From positions 1 to 64,000 of the forward strand of contig JBBPTG010000096.1 of the NCBI GenBank assembly GCA_038093975.1: a stretch of 64,000 nucleotides of DNA, written 5' to 3'. Below are positions 9,715 through 19,340 of the stretch, piece by piece (the stretch's first letter is position 1; every line of letters starts with the position of its first letter). Made by a program: the position numbers and the translations under genes. The notes beneath the pieces are model-generated. The model worked only from the letters and a program-made list of their open reading frames with translations, was not told where the DNA came from and did not search any database. Source of the stretch: Chalciporus piperatus. Its lineage: Eukaryota; Basidiomycota; Agaricomycetes; Boletales; Boletaceae.

Positions 9715-10185
9715 TGTTACGCTTGTACCGGGTAGGTCAAAGCGTAGACACAAAAGCCTAGTCAAAGACAAGGGTTTCAAGGTAGCCTAACGATGGGATG
9801 TCCACGTTAAGGCCTAGCGTCCGTTCAAGAGTGGGACGGTGACTCTCAGAGGGTTCAAGGAAGCGAGGAATGACCAAGCTAGATTGCGTAGGTCTAAGTT
9901 AGGGTTACAGGAGGAAACTCGAGGGTTTATATAAGTGAAGAAACGAGTTAAGGGCAGGCATAGAACAAGTCAGAATATGTAAGAACGAGTCATGACGAAT
10001 AAGAATGAGTCATGCTCGGTAAGTATACGAGTCAGCGATGACGAAGCGTGGAAGGAGAAAGAACATTAAGGAATGTTCGCTGACTAAAGCAAGGTAAGAA
10101 ATAAGAGGCCTAGGCAGGACTTGAACCAGCGACTAGGACTTAGTACAAGGTAACAAAGAAGAGGAAAGAATGAGTGATCGTAACA
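9715..10185 (-). repeat. Inner element 5' LTR
   Basis: 471 bp, TG...CA ends. A minus-strand TATATAA at 9933-9927 sits about 32 nt upstream of 9901, the first base complementary to the PBS. That puts the inferred transcription start, and so the U3/R border, near 9901. Confidence 0.93.
9927..9933 (-). promoter_or_regulatory. TATA box of the inner element 5' LTR
   Basis: TATATAA on the minus strand, inside CTTATATAAA. Its distance to the presumed RNA 5' end near 9901 is normal for a TATA promoter. Confidence 0.6.
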
Positions 10186-10190
10186 CCCCG
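10186..10190. repeat. Target-site duplication CCCCG, right copy
   Basis: Matches 2990-2994. After it, the outer integrase frame resumes with GTCGTTAATGTTTCACGTG. Confidence 0.9.
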
Positions 10191-10585
10191 TCGTTAATGT
10201 TTCACGTGTCAAACCATATAAGGACAGGTTACGGAAGCAAACCGTTGACAAGCCTGGGCCTGTGATTGTGACAGAAGACAGAGATGACGAATACGAGGTG
10301 GACTACATCGTTGATTCTCGTTTACAGGGAAAAACCCTGAAATACCTCGTGCACTGGAAAGGCTATGCGGAATCTGATCGGACATGGGAACCAAGATTGA
10401 ATCTCGGAAATGCACAGGCTGCATTAAGGGAATTCCACAAGATACACCTGTCCGCTCCACGATTACTCCGTATGACTCAGAGTCTATTCGAGTCACTGTT
10501 CCAGCCGTATGACAATCTAATGAGTCAGGTGGATGATGGACAAATCAATTGGTTGGATACCGTGCCGGATACCGAAAAGGTATAA
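10191..10585 (+). pseudogene. Outer element Pol C-terminus with chromodomain
   Basis: Continues the frame broken at 2994. After HPV the sequence reads VNVSRVKPYKDR. A chromodomain follows: DEYEVDYIVDSR, YLVHWKGYAESDRTWEP and NLGNAQAALREFH, with the aromatic-cage positions present. The frame stops at 10583-10585. Coding capacity is intact but separated from the integrase core by 7.2 kb of inserted DNA. Confidence 0.88.
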
Positions 10586-10827
10586 GAGACTAATGTTTTA
10601 CGGTCTTCATTCCCACGGACTTTCTTCCCTAAACCACCATCATCACCAATGGATCTCAACGACGTCTATGCTTGGGAGAGTGTCCTACGCGACATCTTCA
10701 TTCGTAACTTCACTCGGGATCGGGGCAACTTTGTCCTCTCCCTCCTCTTTGCACTCTTCGTCATCTGCAATGGTTGGATTCTCCGCATGCTCATCCCCTC
10801 CCTCCTCACCTTCATCGCCATCGTCGT

Positions 10828-11452
10828 TGTTACGAACGCTCAGTTCCTTATCCTAGTTTTTCCTACACTTACTACGTTTCTCTTTCACTTTTGGACTTAG
10901 TCGCTTTCTCTCCCTTTTCTGTTATCTTATCTTATCAAGATCACATCACGTGACCTGCTGACATCAGCTAGGTCTAGCCTTTCGCTTACGTAACGTGGCT
11001 GTGCGTGGCTGTGCGTGGCTGTGCATCTTCCCCACTGTCCATGACTCATACCGAGTCACCATGACTCAGACTCTTATTGACTCATTATGACTCACCGTGA
11101 CTCATACTGACTCACGCTGACTCATCTCGCTTCCTAGTCATATACGCTATTGGCTGTTACTCGCCATGACTCATATCTAGTCATACCTAGTTATATAGTT
11201 AAGGTTTACTAGTCATATAGTTAAGGTTTAGCCACAACATGTACAAACACTGTCAATAGTATATAAACCCGGGTTGACAAGCACTGGCTCTCCAGTCTTG
11301 TTCTCCTGGAGTTTCCTCTTCTTGAACTTCATGGGCCAAGCGCTCCTGCTTGCCTAGTCTGATCCTCAGCTCTAGTTACTGAGTTGATGTGGTTCCACTA
11401 GGGCATGTTGTCTGATGATAGCGCTAGCTCTTGATTGAGTTGAGTCGTTTCA
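10828..11452 (+). repeat. Solo LTR inside the outer element's ORF
   Basis: 625 bp from TGTTACGA to TCGTTTCA, flanked on both sides by GTCGT (10823-10827 and 11453-11457). Its ends and TATA region match the outer element's 3' LTR (11880-12356), but it is longer and diverged, so it is a different member of the same family. A solo LTR is left when the two LTRs of a full element recombine. It carries a TATATAA at 11270 and an array of TGACTCA sites. Confidence 0.88.
11042..11124. promoter_or_regulatory. Array of TGACTCA (AP-1/Gcn4-type) sites in the solo LTR
   Basis: Perfect TGACTCA occurs at 11042, 11062, 11078, 11088, 11098, 11108 and 11118, with an eighth at 11167. The five from 11078 to 11118 are spaced by exactly 10 bp. 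TGACTCA is the classic fungal bZIP (Gcn4/AP-1) site. Confidence 0.7.
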
Positions 11453-11867
11453 GTCGTCGTCACCATCGCCATTCAATATCTCATGTTCGCTCAAATGATC
11501 GTCACCAGGCGGTCTACGTCTATTGAGGTTAACTGGGATTGGACGACAAGATGGATGAAGCTCGTCGTATGGCACCCGAATCTGAGCAAGTGGGATAACG
11601 TGATGGAAGAGCAGCCAGAGAATCCTGATCAGCAGGAATGGCCTACAAACTGGCCTGATCTCGCAGAGCCTCCTATTCCCGACCCTGCACTCGTAGGTGC
11701 TCCCCACCCTATTCCTGTCGATGAAAACGATGGTAACCCATTCGAACCACCAGCCACCTGGGTGAACAACAACCTTCAGGTCGCTGTTGCTCCACCAGCT
11801 AATGGAGTACCATGGATGAACCAAGCTCCACTCGTCGAAACCTGATCGTCTAGGAATACGATCCATA

Positions 11868-11879
11868 GAGAGGGGGTAG
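11868..11879 (+). promoter_or_regulatory. Polypurine tract of the outer element
   Basis: AGAGGGGGTAG lies immediately before the TGTTACG of the LTR at 11880. This shows that this LTR is the 3' LTR of the outer element. Confidence 0.7.
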
Positions 11880-12356
11880 TGTTACGAACGCTCCATTTCC
11901 TTATCCTAATCATGCCTACATTCCATTACGCTTACTAGGTTTCTCTTCGTTCGATGGACTTAGTCGTTTCACTTTCTCTTTTGTTATCTTATCTTATCGC
12001 ATCATGTGACTTACTTACATAAGCTAGGTCCAGACCTTCGCTTACTAACTGATGACTCACCGCTCACTTGTCAGCATCAGTCAGCATTACTCATCATATG
12101 ACTCACGCTTACTCATTCCGCAGTAGAGCTAGTTACGCCATTGGCTAGTAGTCAGTATGAGTCATACCCAGTCACCTACGATAAGGTTTAGCCACAACAT
12201 GTACAAACATTGACAATAGTATATAAACCCGGGTCGACAAGCACTGGACTCCCTAGTCTTGTTCTCCTGGAGTTTCCTCATCGAACCTCAGCCAAGTACA
12301 TCGGCTCGCTATTGTCTAGTGTGAGTCTTAGCTCTTAGTTGAGTTGAGTCGTTTCA
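11880..12356 (+). repeat. 3' LTR of the outer element
   Basis: 477 bp, TGTTACGA...TCGTTTCA. It shares with the solo LTR the block GCCACAACATGTACAAACA and TATATAAACCCGGGT (TATATAA at 12230-12236). It has two TGACTCA sites and one TGAGTCA, against eight TGACTCA in the solo LTR. Confidence 0.85.
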
Positions 12357-13601
12357 CCTAACTTGTAGACAAAGTCCAGAGTTCGAATACCGTTGTAGGC
12401 AAAAGTTTGAAAAGTTTTTAAATACTATAACAGGTACACCAAGATGACTTATATCTAACCCAGGCTTTTCAACCATACAATAACATTCCACCACCTCTCC
12501 ATCCCGTGACAGGAATGAAATCTTGTGTGGAATCATCACAACGACACATGAATTGTCTTGGCATCAACAGCCACAAGCTCGTCGAGTAATATTGATGCCA
12601 CTAGTACCTGCGATGAAAGCTTGAATAATTTGATGTTGGGTTTGGAGTAGAGTTTCAGAATGGCAATGTTGATGAAGTAGTCCTCGTTTTCATTGTGTAT
12701 ACTGTGGGCAACAAATTAGTCCAATATTGATGCATTTTGGTCGAAAAGTAGGTGAGATATCTTAGTTTCACAAGAGTATGTCTCTAAAATTATAAACTAG
12801 CATGAAAAAATGTAAGAAAAATAGCTAAAAATACAGAAAAATTAGGGGTATCTGTCCTAATATGGTAATGTGGCTGTGCACCTCAGGACCAGTCCTGGTT
12901 CAGTCCATTCCATGGTCCTCAACCAGTCCCAGGACTGGACCTTCAAACACTAGCTATAACTAGGGAACAACATGGGTATACCCATGGATATCTGGGGCCA
13001 TACCCACACCCATACCCACCAATATACCCATACTCACAGTGTGGGTGTGGGTTTTAACATGGGTATGCCAACCTAACACCCACACCCATACCCATGATGG
13101 GTTTACCCATGGGTTCCTATGATAAATAGTGTTCTCAGGTCTGGTTTTTTACCTTCCTAATAAGGTAACCGGACCGACACTGGTCACCTAGGAACCAAAA
13201 AAAACCGAACTGGACCATCAATAACTGCTTCTACACTCCAAAAATCAAATTTCAACTCGTCCAAGGCCTCTTCTTTAAAGTTTCATGTGTTCCCGTGGAA
13301 ATCAACCTTAAAACTTGCGGGCCGGGTTTTAGTACTCATTCCTGGTTTCAAATCGGCCCCTGGGTCGTGAGAAACATCACTAAGTGTCCATTGAAAATTT
13401 CTGTACTTTTTGGAGATGAAATTAATTGTGCCCTGACCATTCTTTGCTGCTGACAGGAGTACAGAAGGATTGATATGAAGCCAGGCAATGATAATATCAC
13501 AGCTTTTGTTTCAACTAGTCTCTATTCTTGTTGTGTCATACACTGGAATGCGTTTTGCATCTCTGATCTCACAGTAGTAGGGCAAATCACTAAATACATG
13601 G
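12357..13601. repeat. Gene-free region with GGGTA-rich and palindromic repeat debris
   Basis: No convincing ORF. Around 12884-12950 short GGTCCTGG/CCAGTCC motifs recur in both orientations. At 12971-12986 CATGGGTATACCCATG is a perfect 16-base palindrome, followed to about 13115 by many CCCATACCCACACCC units in both orientations. A further GGTTTTTT/GGACC patch lies near 13140-13220. It looks like remnants of small non-coding elements next to the retroelement nest. Confidence 0.55.
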
Positions 13602-15487
13602 CTAAAATATAGTAGCTAAGGTAGCACTATCACCTTTACCTTCCTCCAAAGCGACCAAAAACCTGTTGCTCGGTCCGTTTTTACCAAACGTAAAACCCAC
13701 CCAAACCCCTCTTGGCTGTGGGTCATCTTTCTCCTTCACCTTCTCCACATTCTTTTGCTTCTCTTTCACCTCCGCATATTTGGCCATATCTTCGAGGGAT
13801 GTGAAGTCGTCATAGTATCCTGTATCGATCTCGGAGTCTAAAGCGGGGACAAACGGAGCTCTGGTTGAGCGTAAATCATCCCACTTCATGCCATCGAAGA
13901 ACGGATGATTCTTCACTTGTGCCAATGTCGCGTAACGAACACTCGCATGTGAGATCAACCTGAAATCTACGTCAAGTAAAGAAACGTGGAACCGATACAA
14001 CATGCCTTGTGACCGCATCCCACGCGATGTCGGTGAGATTAAAGATAAGATCCTCAGGCTTGTCATACTCAGGCCTCCGCAACACCTTCGTCCAGTTTTT
14101 GAGATTCGTCCATGTTTCCTCGGGCGTACCGCCACTAAAAGGGGGGAAACCAGCTAGGAACTCGAAGAAAATGCATCCGAGCGACCAGTAATCGACGGAA
14201 TACGTGTATGGTTTCCCACGTAGGACCTCGGGGGCCATGTAATCGGGAGAACCCACGATGGAATCTGCGTAACGAGGGTCTTCGTGACGAACGGAACGAT
14301 AGATGGAGCGTCTTTCAAGGGTGGATCGATAGACGACTTGGTTGTCTTTGACTTTGTCAAGCTACACAAACACATTAGATGTACATGGAAACGATCTCGT
14401 GGGGCACTCACTTTGATCTTCAGCGATTCGATTCGTCTTGGATTGAGGGCTCCAGTTGCCAAACCAAAGTCCGTGAGCTTGACGTGGCCAGTTCCGTCGA
14501 CCAAAAAGTTCTGTGATGGATGTAACCAAACGCAATGAGGTCGATGAAATGACCAACCTCTGGTTTCAGATCACGATGGATGTAGCCAAGTTTGTGCAAT
14601 TCATTGACGGCGACGAACATTTCGCTGATATAAAACCTGGCGTGTTCCTCCTTGAGCACTCCAGAGTTGTTCAAGAGCGTCCGAAAGTCTCCTCCTGGAA
14701 CATATTCCATCGCGAGGTAAACGTGTTGTGTATCCTGGAACGCATACAGCAAGCGGACGAGCCAGGGCGTCTTAGTCGCCGTCAAGATATCGCGCTCGAC
14801 GAGAACGTGCCGAACCTTGAAGACGATCGGACGACGCTGAGTGCTGTCGCAAAGATGATGTTGAGAGACGTACCTCATCCATCTTGTGCAGCGTGCGCTT
14901 CTTCATTCTCTTCAAGGCACATACTTCACCAGTTTCCTGCTTGCGTGCGAGGAAGACTTCGCCATAACCACCCTGACCGACTTGAGCAATGATATGGAAC
15001 TGTTCCAATCGGAGCTTTGCGCGACGCTTCCTCAGCAACACCCGTTCGCGGCCGCAGTAAGATCTGAATTCTTTCGAATATTCAGCCGCAGACAACTGTC
15101 GCTTCGCAGTATCGGCATCGAAGCGCGCCCTGCGATCCTTCCGGGCAGCGAGATATCCGAGGCTTTGAAAGTAGTAGTCGAGAAAGTCTACAATCGATCA
15201 ATCAGCAATCAATCATCGACCTGACAGCCTGGAAACACACAAAGCTGAGCCACAGTCGCCTTCCGCTTTACTTCCGAGCTCTCGAGGAGCTCTCTTTCCC
15301 AGAGCTGAAAGCCTGTCTGTTTCATGGTAGGAGCAGCCTTTGTCTCCATGCTGACGTCGTTGTTCCACCCGTGGTCTCCCTTTGCAGTACTCATGTGGAT
15401 GTCGCGGAGACCGATGGTGATCCCCTTTGCTGTGTCCATGTGGATATCGCGGTATTGTTTGTCAGAAACCTTGCTCGCGTCTGTCAT
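13602..15487 (-). CDS. DBF2: Dbf2/Sid2-type NDR kinase of the mitotic exit (septation initiation) network
   Basis: Six exons (15487-15241, 15187-14874, 14815-14558, 14510-14412, 14361-14006, 13959-13602) give 543 residues. The upstream frame to 15547 begins with GTG, so I chose the ATG at 15487. The kinase domain has the glycine loop VGQGGYGEVF, ALKRM (catalytic Lys), HRDLKPEN, DFG and SPDYMAPEV. The C-terminal hydrophobic motif VGFTF is typical of NDR/LATS kinases. The segment with LDYYFQSLGYLA before the kinase domain fits the Mob1-binding region. TRLI, TPEETWTNLKNW and the insert before SPDYM favour Dbf2/Sid2 over Orb6/Cbk1. It would drive mitotic exit and cytokinesis with Mob1. Intron 5 is GC-AG. 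The N-terminus has a duplicated RDIHMxTAKG. Confidence 0.87.
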
Positions 15488-15667
15488 GATATATGCTTTT
15501 GCTCGTCGTACGGTCGTGAACAATTGATCAGATGCAGTGCGATCCACATCCTGCCCCCGAACTTGGTTCTTGAGCTGGAACGCGGTCTACACGTGCCGTC
15601 TCGTGTGCCACGTGACTGACGCGTTAATCTGTATGCAAGCGCGCGGAAGCAAAGCAGAACGGCGATC

Positions 15668-16564
15668 ATGCGACACACCCATATCGACCTCGCGTCAATC
15701 CTCGCTCAGCCGAGTCCTCAGATAGACCTTCGGTTACAAGCATACGAAATATCGACTGGAAACTTCCTTAAAGCTGTCACGAATTACACCCATCGCGCAA
15801 TTGCCGAGATCACGAAACACCGAAATGCTCAAGAAACTGATAAGAGGAGATTGGCAGAGAGAACCCAGGCAGTGGAAGCAGAGACGAGTCAATGCAAGCT
15901 GAAAGAGATCCAATTGTTAGCTGGTACGTTACTCGACCCCGCCACAACGAACAATCATGTAAAGCATTGCAGTACTGGAGAAGGAGCAGGATGAGAGGCG
16001 AGACGCGGAACAATCCGTCGCTGCTCTGAAACGTCAACTGGCATCTATGAGAGAGACGTGTTCAGCCATTGACTCTGAAATTGAACAGTACCGTGTTTTG
16101 GTCTCTAACTTGCAACGAGGTGATTCAGCTTTCTTTCAGTGGATCATTGAACTCACCAATCATGGACCGCCCTACAGAAAAGGACGGCGAACGAGATATA
16201 CTTGACGAGCATGCTGCAAAGCTCGAGCCAGAGCTCGCAGCTTGTGAATCATGGCTAAAGTGTAACATTGAGGGAATCGAAGCAGACCAACTCCTTATTC
16301 GGTTCTCCCATGTGGACGAGGGCAATGCTGACCGGGAGTTTAGCTTCGTACTCGACGTCTCCGCACCATCTTATAATGGTAAGCTCTCGGCCTTTCGTCC
16401 GACACTGAACTCTTTTGATATTCATCGCTCTAGTGATAACGACCACACCACCCTTGCCCACACTCCCTATACTCCTCCAGGACCTAAATCAGACCGGAGA
16501 TGTGTACCGTTTCATAAAATACACGCGTCTAGCCTTTCGCGATTTGTTACAGGACCATTCATAA
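15668..16564 (+). CDS. SPC25: Kinetochore protein Spc25, Ndc80 complex
   Basis: Four exons (15668-15923, 15973-16119, 16178-16378, 16434-16564) give 244 residues. The N-terminal half is a coiled coil (EKEQDERRDAEQSVAALKRQ). The C-terminal globular domain matches Spc25: NIEGIEADQLLIRFSHVD, DREFSFVLDVSAPSYNV, then PPLP and LNQTGDVYRFIKYTRLAFR. In the Ndc80 complex Spc24/Spc25 form the centromere-proximal head that binds Mis12 and CENP-T/Cnn1. The gene is divergent from the DBF2 kinase with 180 bp between the start codons. Confidence 0.9.
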
Positions 16565-16637
16565 TACACTCTTGGCAACACTAGCGCACATCATCCCCGA
16601 ATCTATATACGTTCCTGTATATGTCCTCACAAATGAA

Positions 16638-17513
16638 TCACTCCTCGAAACCGTCACCCCAGCCAGTCTTGTCTCTATATCCACCCGAACTTCCAAGCTT
16701 CGCCTTATTGCGTGACTTTCGACCCCCAAGCTCTTTGTACATTTCTCGCATTTCAACCTTGCCTGGTTTGGCTTGTTCTTCGACTCTCCACTTCTCCTCG
16801 TTGATTTCTCTAGGGGTCTGATATCCTGACCATGAGGGCGAAGACCGTTCCAACGGACTGGAAGGTGCTGATTTATTCGCACTCGTTGATAAATATGTTA
16901 TACGCTGCTGAGAGTTAAATTCAACGTCAAACAACCGATGAGTGTACAAACCCAGTTCTGCTTAGACTCTCTTCTTGTCCACTTGCCTGATGGCAAGCTC
17001 TCGTCGTGGAAATTCTCTTTACGATAATGCTGGAACCATACTTGGTCACAATCAGCGATCAGTCGACGGAAGCTGTCTGGGTTACTCACTGTAATTGAGC
17101 GTCTGGCTCTTGTTCCACTTTCGTGAGATTCTGGAGCATGAAGCAAGATCTGATATTGAGAGCCAGCGAAAGATGCGCTGCGAGATTTGAGTGGGAAAGG
17201 CCTTTAGGGGATCCAATGACGGTTGCTTGGACAGCGATGTCACGGTCAAGTTAGGCACATTTCGTGGATTAGCCTTCCGAGTCGGGGAAACGGGTCGAGA
17301 GTTTGGTCTCGATGGTGCACGGGATCTGGCGGGTGTTCCGGGAGTAGATACCTTGATTGATGTGAGAACAGGATATCAGATGGAAATCATTCAGAAACCC
17401 ACGACGTAGATCAGTTCGTCTTCCGAGTCTTCATCTGAATGGCGAGCAGGTTTGCGGTCCGCTGCGATTTCTGTGAGAGTTAGAGATCTAAGGACGTCCT
17501 GTCTGAGGCTCAT
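16638..17513 (-). CDS. F-box domain protein
   Basis: Four exons were read by eye. The start ATG is at 17513; a GTGGGT donor follows MSLRQDVLRS...DELIYV. The second exon (Ser/Pro-rich, then LDPLKAFPTQISQRIFRWL, SISDLASCSRISRKWN) is a recognisable F-box with the Pro, Ile, Leu and Trp positions. Two short C-terminal exons follow, with HYRKENFHDESLPSGKW and a Lys/Gly-rich end (YKELGGRKSRNKAKLG), stopping at 16638. F-box proteins link substrates to SCF ubiquitin ligase through Skp1. No WD40 or LRR substrate domain is visible in about 240 residues, so the target is unknown. Confidence 0.7.
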
Positions 17514-17633
17514 CGTGGTACTGGATCAACGAACTGAAAGCACGTGCGGACAAGATCCTCTAGAGAATGACAAAACGGGAAGCTGACAAATATGATATCA
17601 TTGGATCCATGCACAGCCACAACAACTGTATGG

Positions 17634-18747
<1,114 letters not shown>

Positions 18748-18811
18748 TAGCGGTTCATTGCAATCTCAATGTCATACACGGTGTGACGTGTGAGTGACGT
18801 GTCACATTCAT

Positions 18812-19141
18812 ATGTCTTCCTCGTCCTCTGACCCAGGCAATCCGCCAGCACAGGACACTCCAGCCATCGCTGCTGTGCGCAATCTCTTGAAAGAGACTCT
18901 CCGCATTGTCACTTCAGACAATCGCGTGTTCATAGGCACATTCGTTGGCACCGACCAACTGCTCAACTTGCTACTCGTCAACACCGAAGAGTACATCCTC
19001 GGGACAGAGGTACCTGCGGGCAGATTTGTTGGTCAGGTGATGGTTCCGTGGAGATTGATCGTTCAAGTCGAAGCCCTCTCTCGCTCACACAATGAGCAAG
19101 ACAAAAGACGCGATCAAAACGGCGGGGGTCTCTATATCTGA
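18812..19141 (+). CDS. NAA38: NatC auxiliary subunit, Sm-like (Naa38/Lsmd1)
   Basis: 109 residues in a single exon. The open frame extends upstream to a GTG, but the first ATG is at 18812 (MSSSSSDP). It has an Sm-like fold signature: LRIVTSDNRVFIGTFVGTDQ (Sm1), LLLVNTEEYI, and RFVGQVMVPWRLIVQVE (Sm2). The MVPW in place of the usual IRG motif fits Naa38/Lsmd1, not a canonical LSm. NatC acetylates protein N-termini beginning Met-hydrophobic. It is convergent with the Sel1-repeat gene. Confidence 0.8.
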   Translation: MSSSSSDPGNPPAQDTPAIAAVRNLLKETLRIVTSDNRVFIGTFVGTDQLLNLLLVNTEEYILGTEVPAGRFVGQVMVPWRLIVQVEALSRSHNEQDKRRDQNGGGLYI

Positions 19142-19340
19142 TCAGATTAATCCGCAAAAGTAAACGACATCCTTCTCCATCTCTCCGACTAGTATTCACG
19201 GGGTATATATGCACCAGAATTTCCCAAACGTGTTCCAAAGCCATCATCCACAGTGCCGTGCGCAGAGTCCTTTATGACTGAACCGCAGAAAGGTCGCATA
19301 TCATCCCGAGTAGAGGTTGCTCCTGGGGTGGTTCCGGGCG

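Larger units (their letters stand above)
2995..10185 (-). mobile_element. Complete inner Ty3/gypsy chromovirus, 7191 bp, transcribed on the minus strand
   Basis: Two 471-bp LTRs (2995-3465 and 9715-10185) begin TGTTAC and end GTAACA. The internal region reads, in minus-strand order: putative self-priming PBS (9712-9701), gag (to 8374), pol (8299-4682, reached by a -1 shift), a third ORF with zinc knuckles (4677-3511) and a polypurine tract (3474-3466). I count five transitions and two single-base indels between the LTRs, about 98.5% identity. That points to a young insertion. Pol is uninterrupted and all catalytic motifs are present, so the copy may still be competent apart from the uncertain gag start. 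Confidence 0.93.
10649..11845 (+). pseudogene. Outer element post-pol ORF with two hydrophobic segments, split by a solo LTR
   Basis: The ORF starts at 10649, 63 bases after the pol stop. It is broken at 10827 by the solo LTR and resumes in the same frame at 11458, ending at 11845. Without the insert it would be 188 residues. The N-terminal 27 residues are polar. Two hydrophobic stretches follow (FVLSLLFALFVICNGWIL near 28-45, and one near 48-71 that crosses the break). A long Pro-, Trp- and acid-rich tail completes it. I see no signal peptide and no Cys pattern. The position between pol and the 3' LTR is where env lies in retroviruses, but I see no similarity to a fusion protein. Function unknown. 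Confidence 0.7.
1862..12356 (+). mobile_element. Outer Ty3/gypsy chromovirus, 5'-truncated and twice interrupted
   Basis: Only the 3' part is present: integrase, chromodomain, a post-pol ORF, a polypurine tract and the 3' LTR (11880-12356). The 5' LTR, gag, protease, reverse transcriptase and RNase H are missing to the left of about 1862, where minisatellite sequence begins instead. The remaining element is split by a complete inner element (2995-10185, target duplication CCCCG) and by a solo LTR of its own LTR family (10828-11452, target duplication GTCGT). Removing each insert with one target copy restores the reading frame, which gives the order of insertion. Confidence 0.88.

Noticed and set aside
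10828..12356. The LTR-like copies at 10828-11452 and 11880-12356 read as the two LTRs of one short element
   Set aside because: The first has its own GTCGT target duplication and interrupts an ORF, while only the second follows a polypurine tract. They also differ in length (625 versus 477 bp).
12360..12405. tRNA-like piece (AGTTCGAATACC) just after the 3' LTR
   Set aside because: No acceptor or anticodon stems could be assembled around it.
14513..14992. 159-codon plus-strand frame opposite the DBF2 kinase
   Set aside because: Antisense to conserved kinase motifs (HRDLKPE region), with no recognisable protein.
15488..15547. Upstream extension of the DBF2-type kinase to 15547
   Set aside because: The extension starts at GTG; the first ATG is at 15487.
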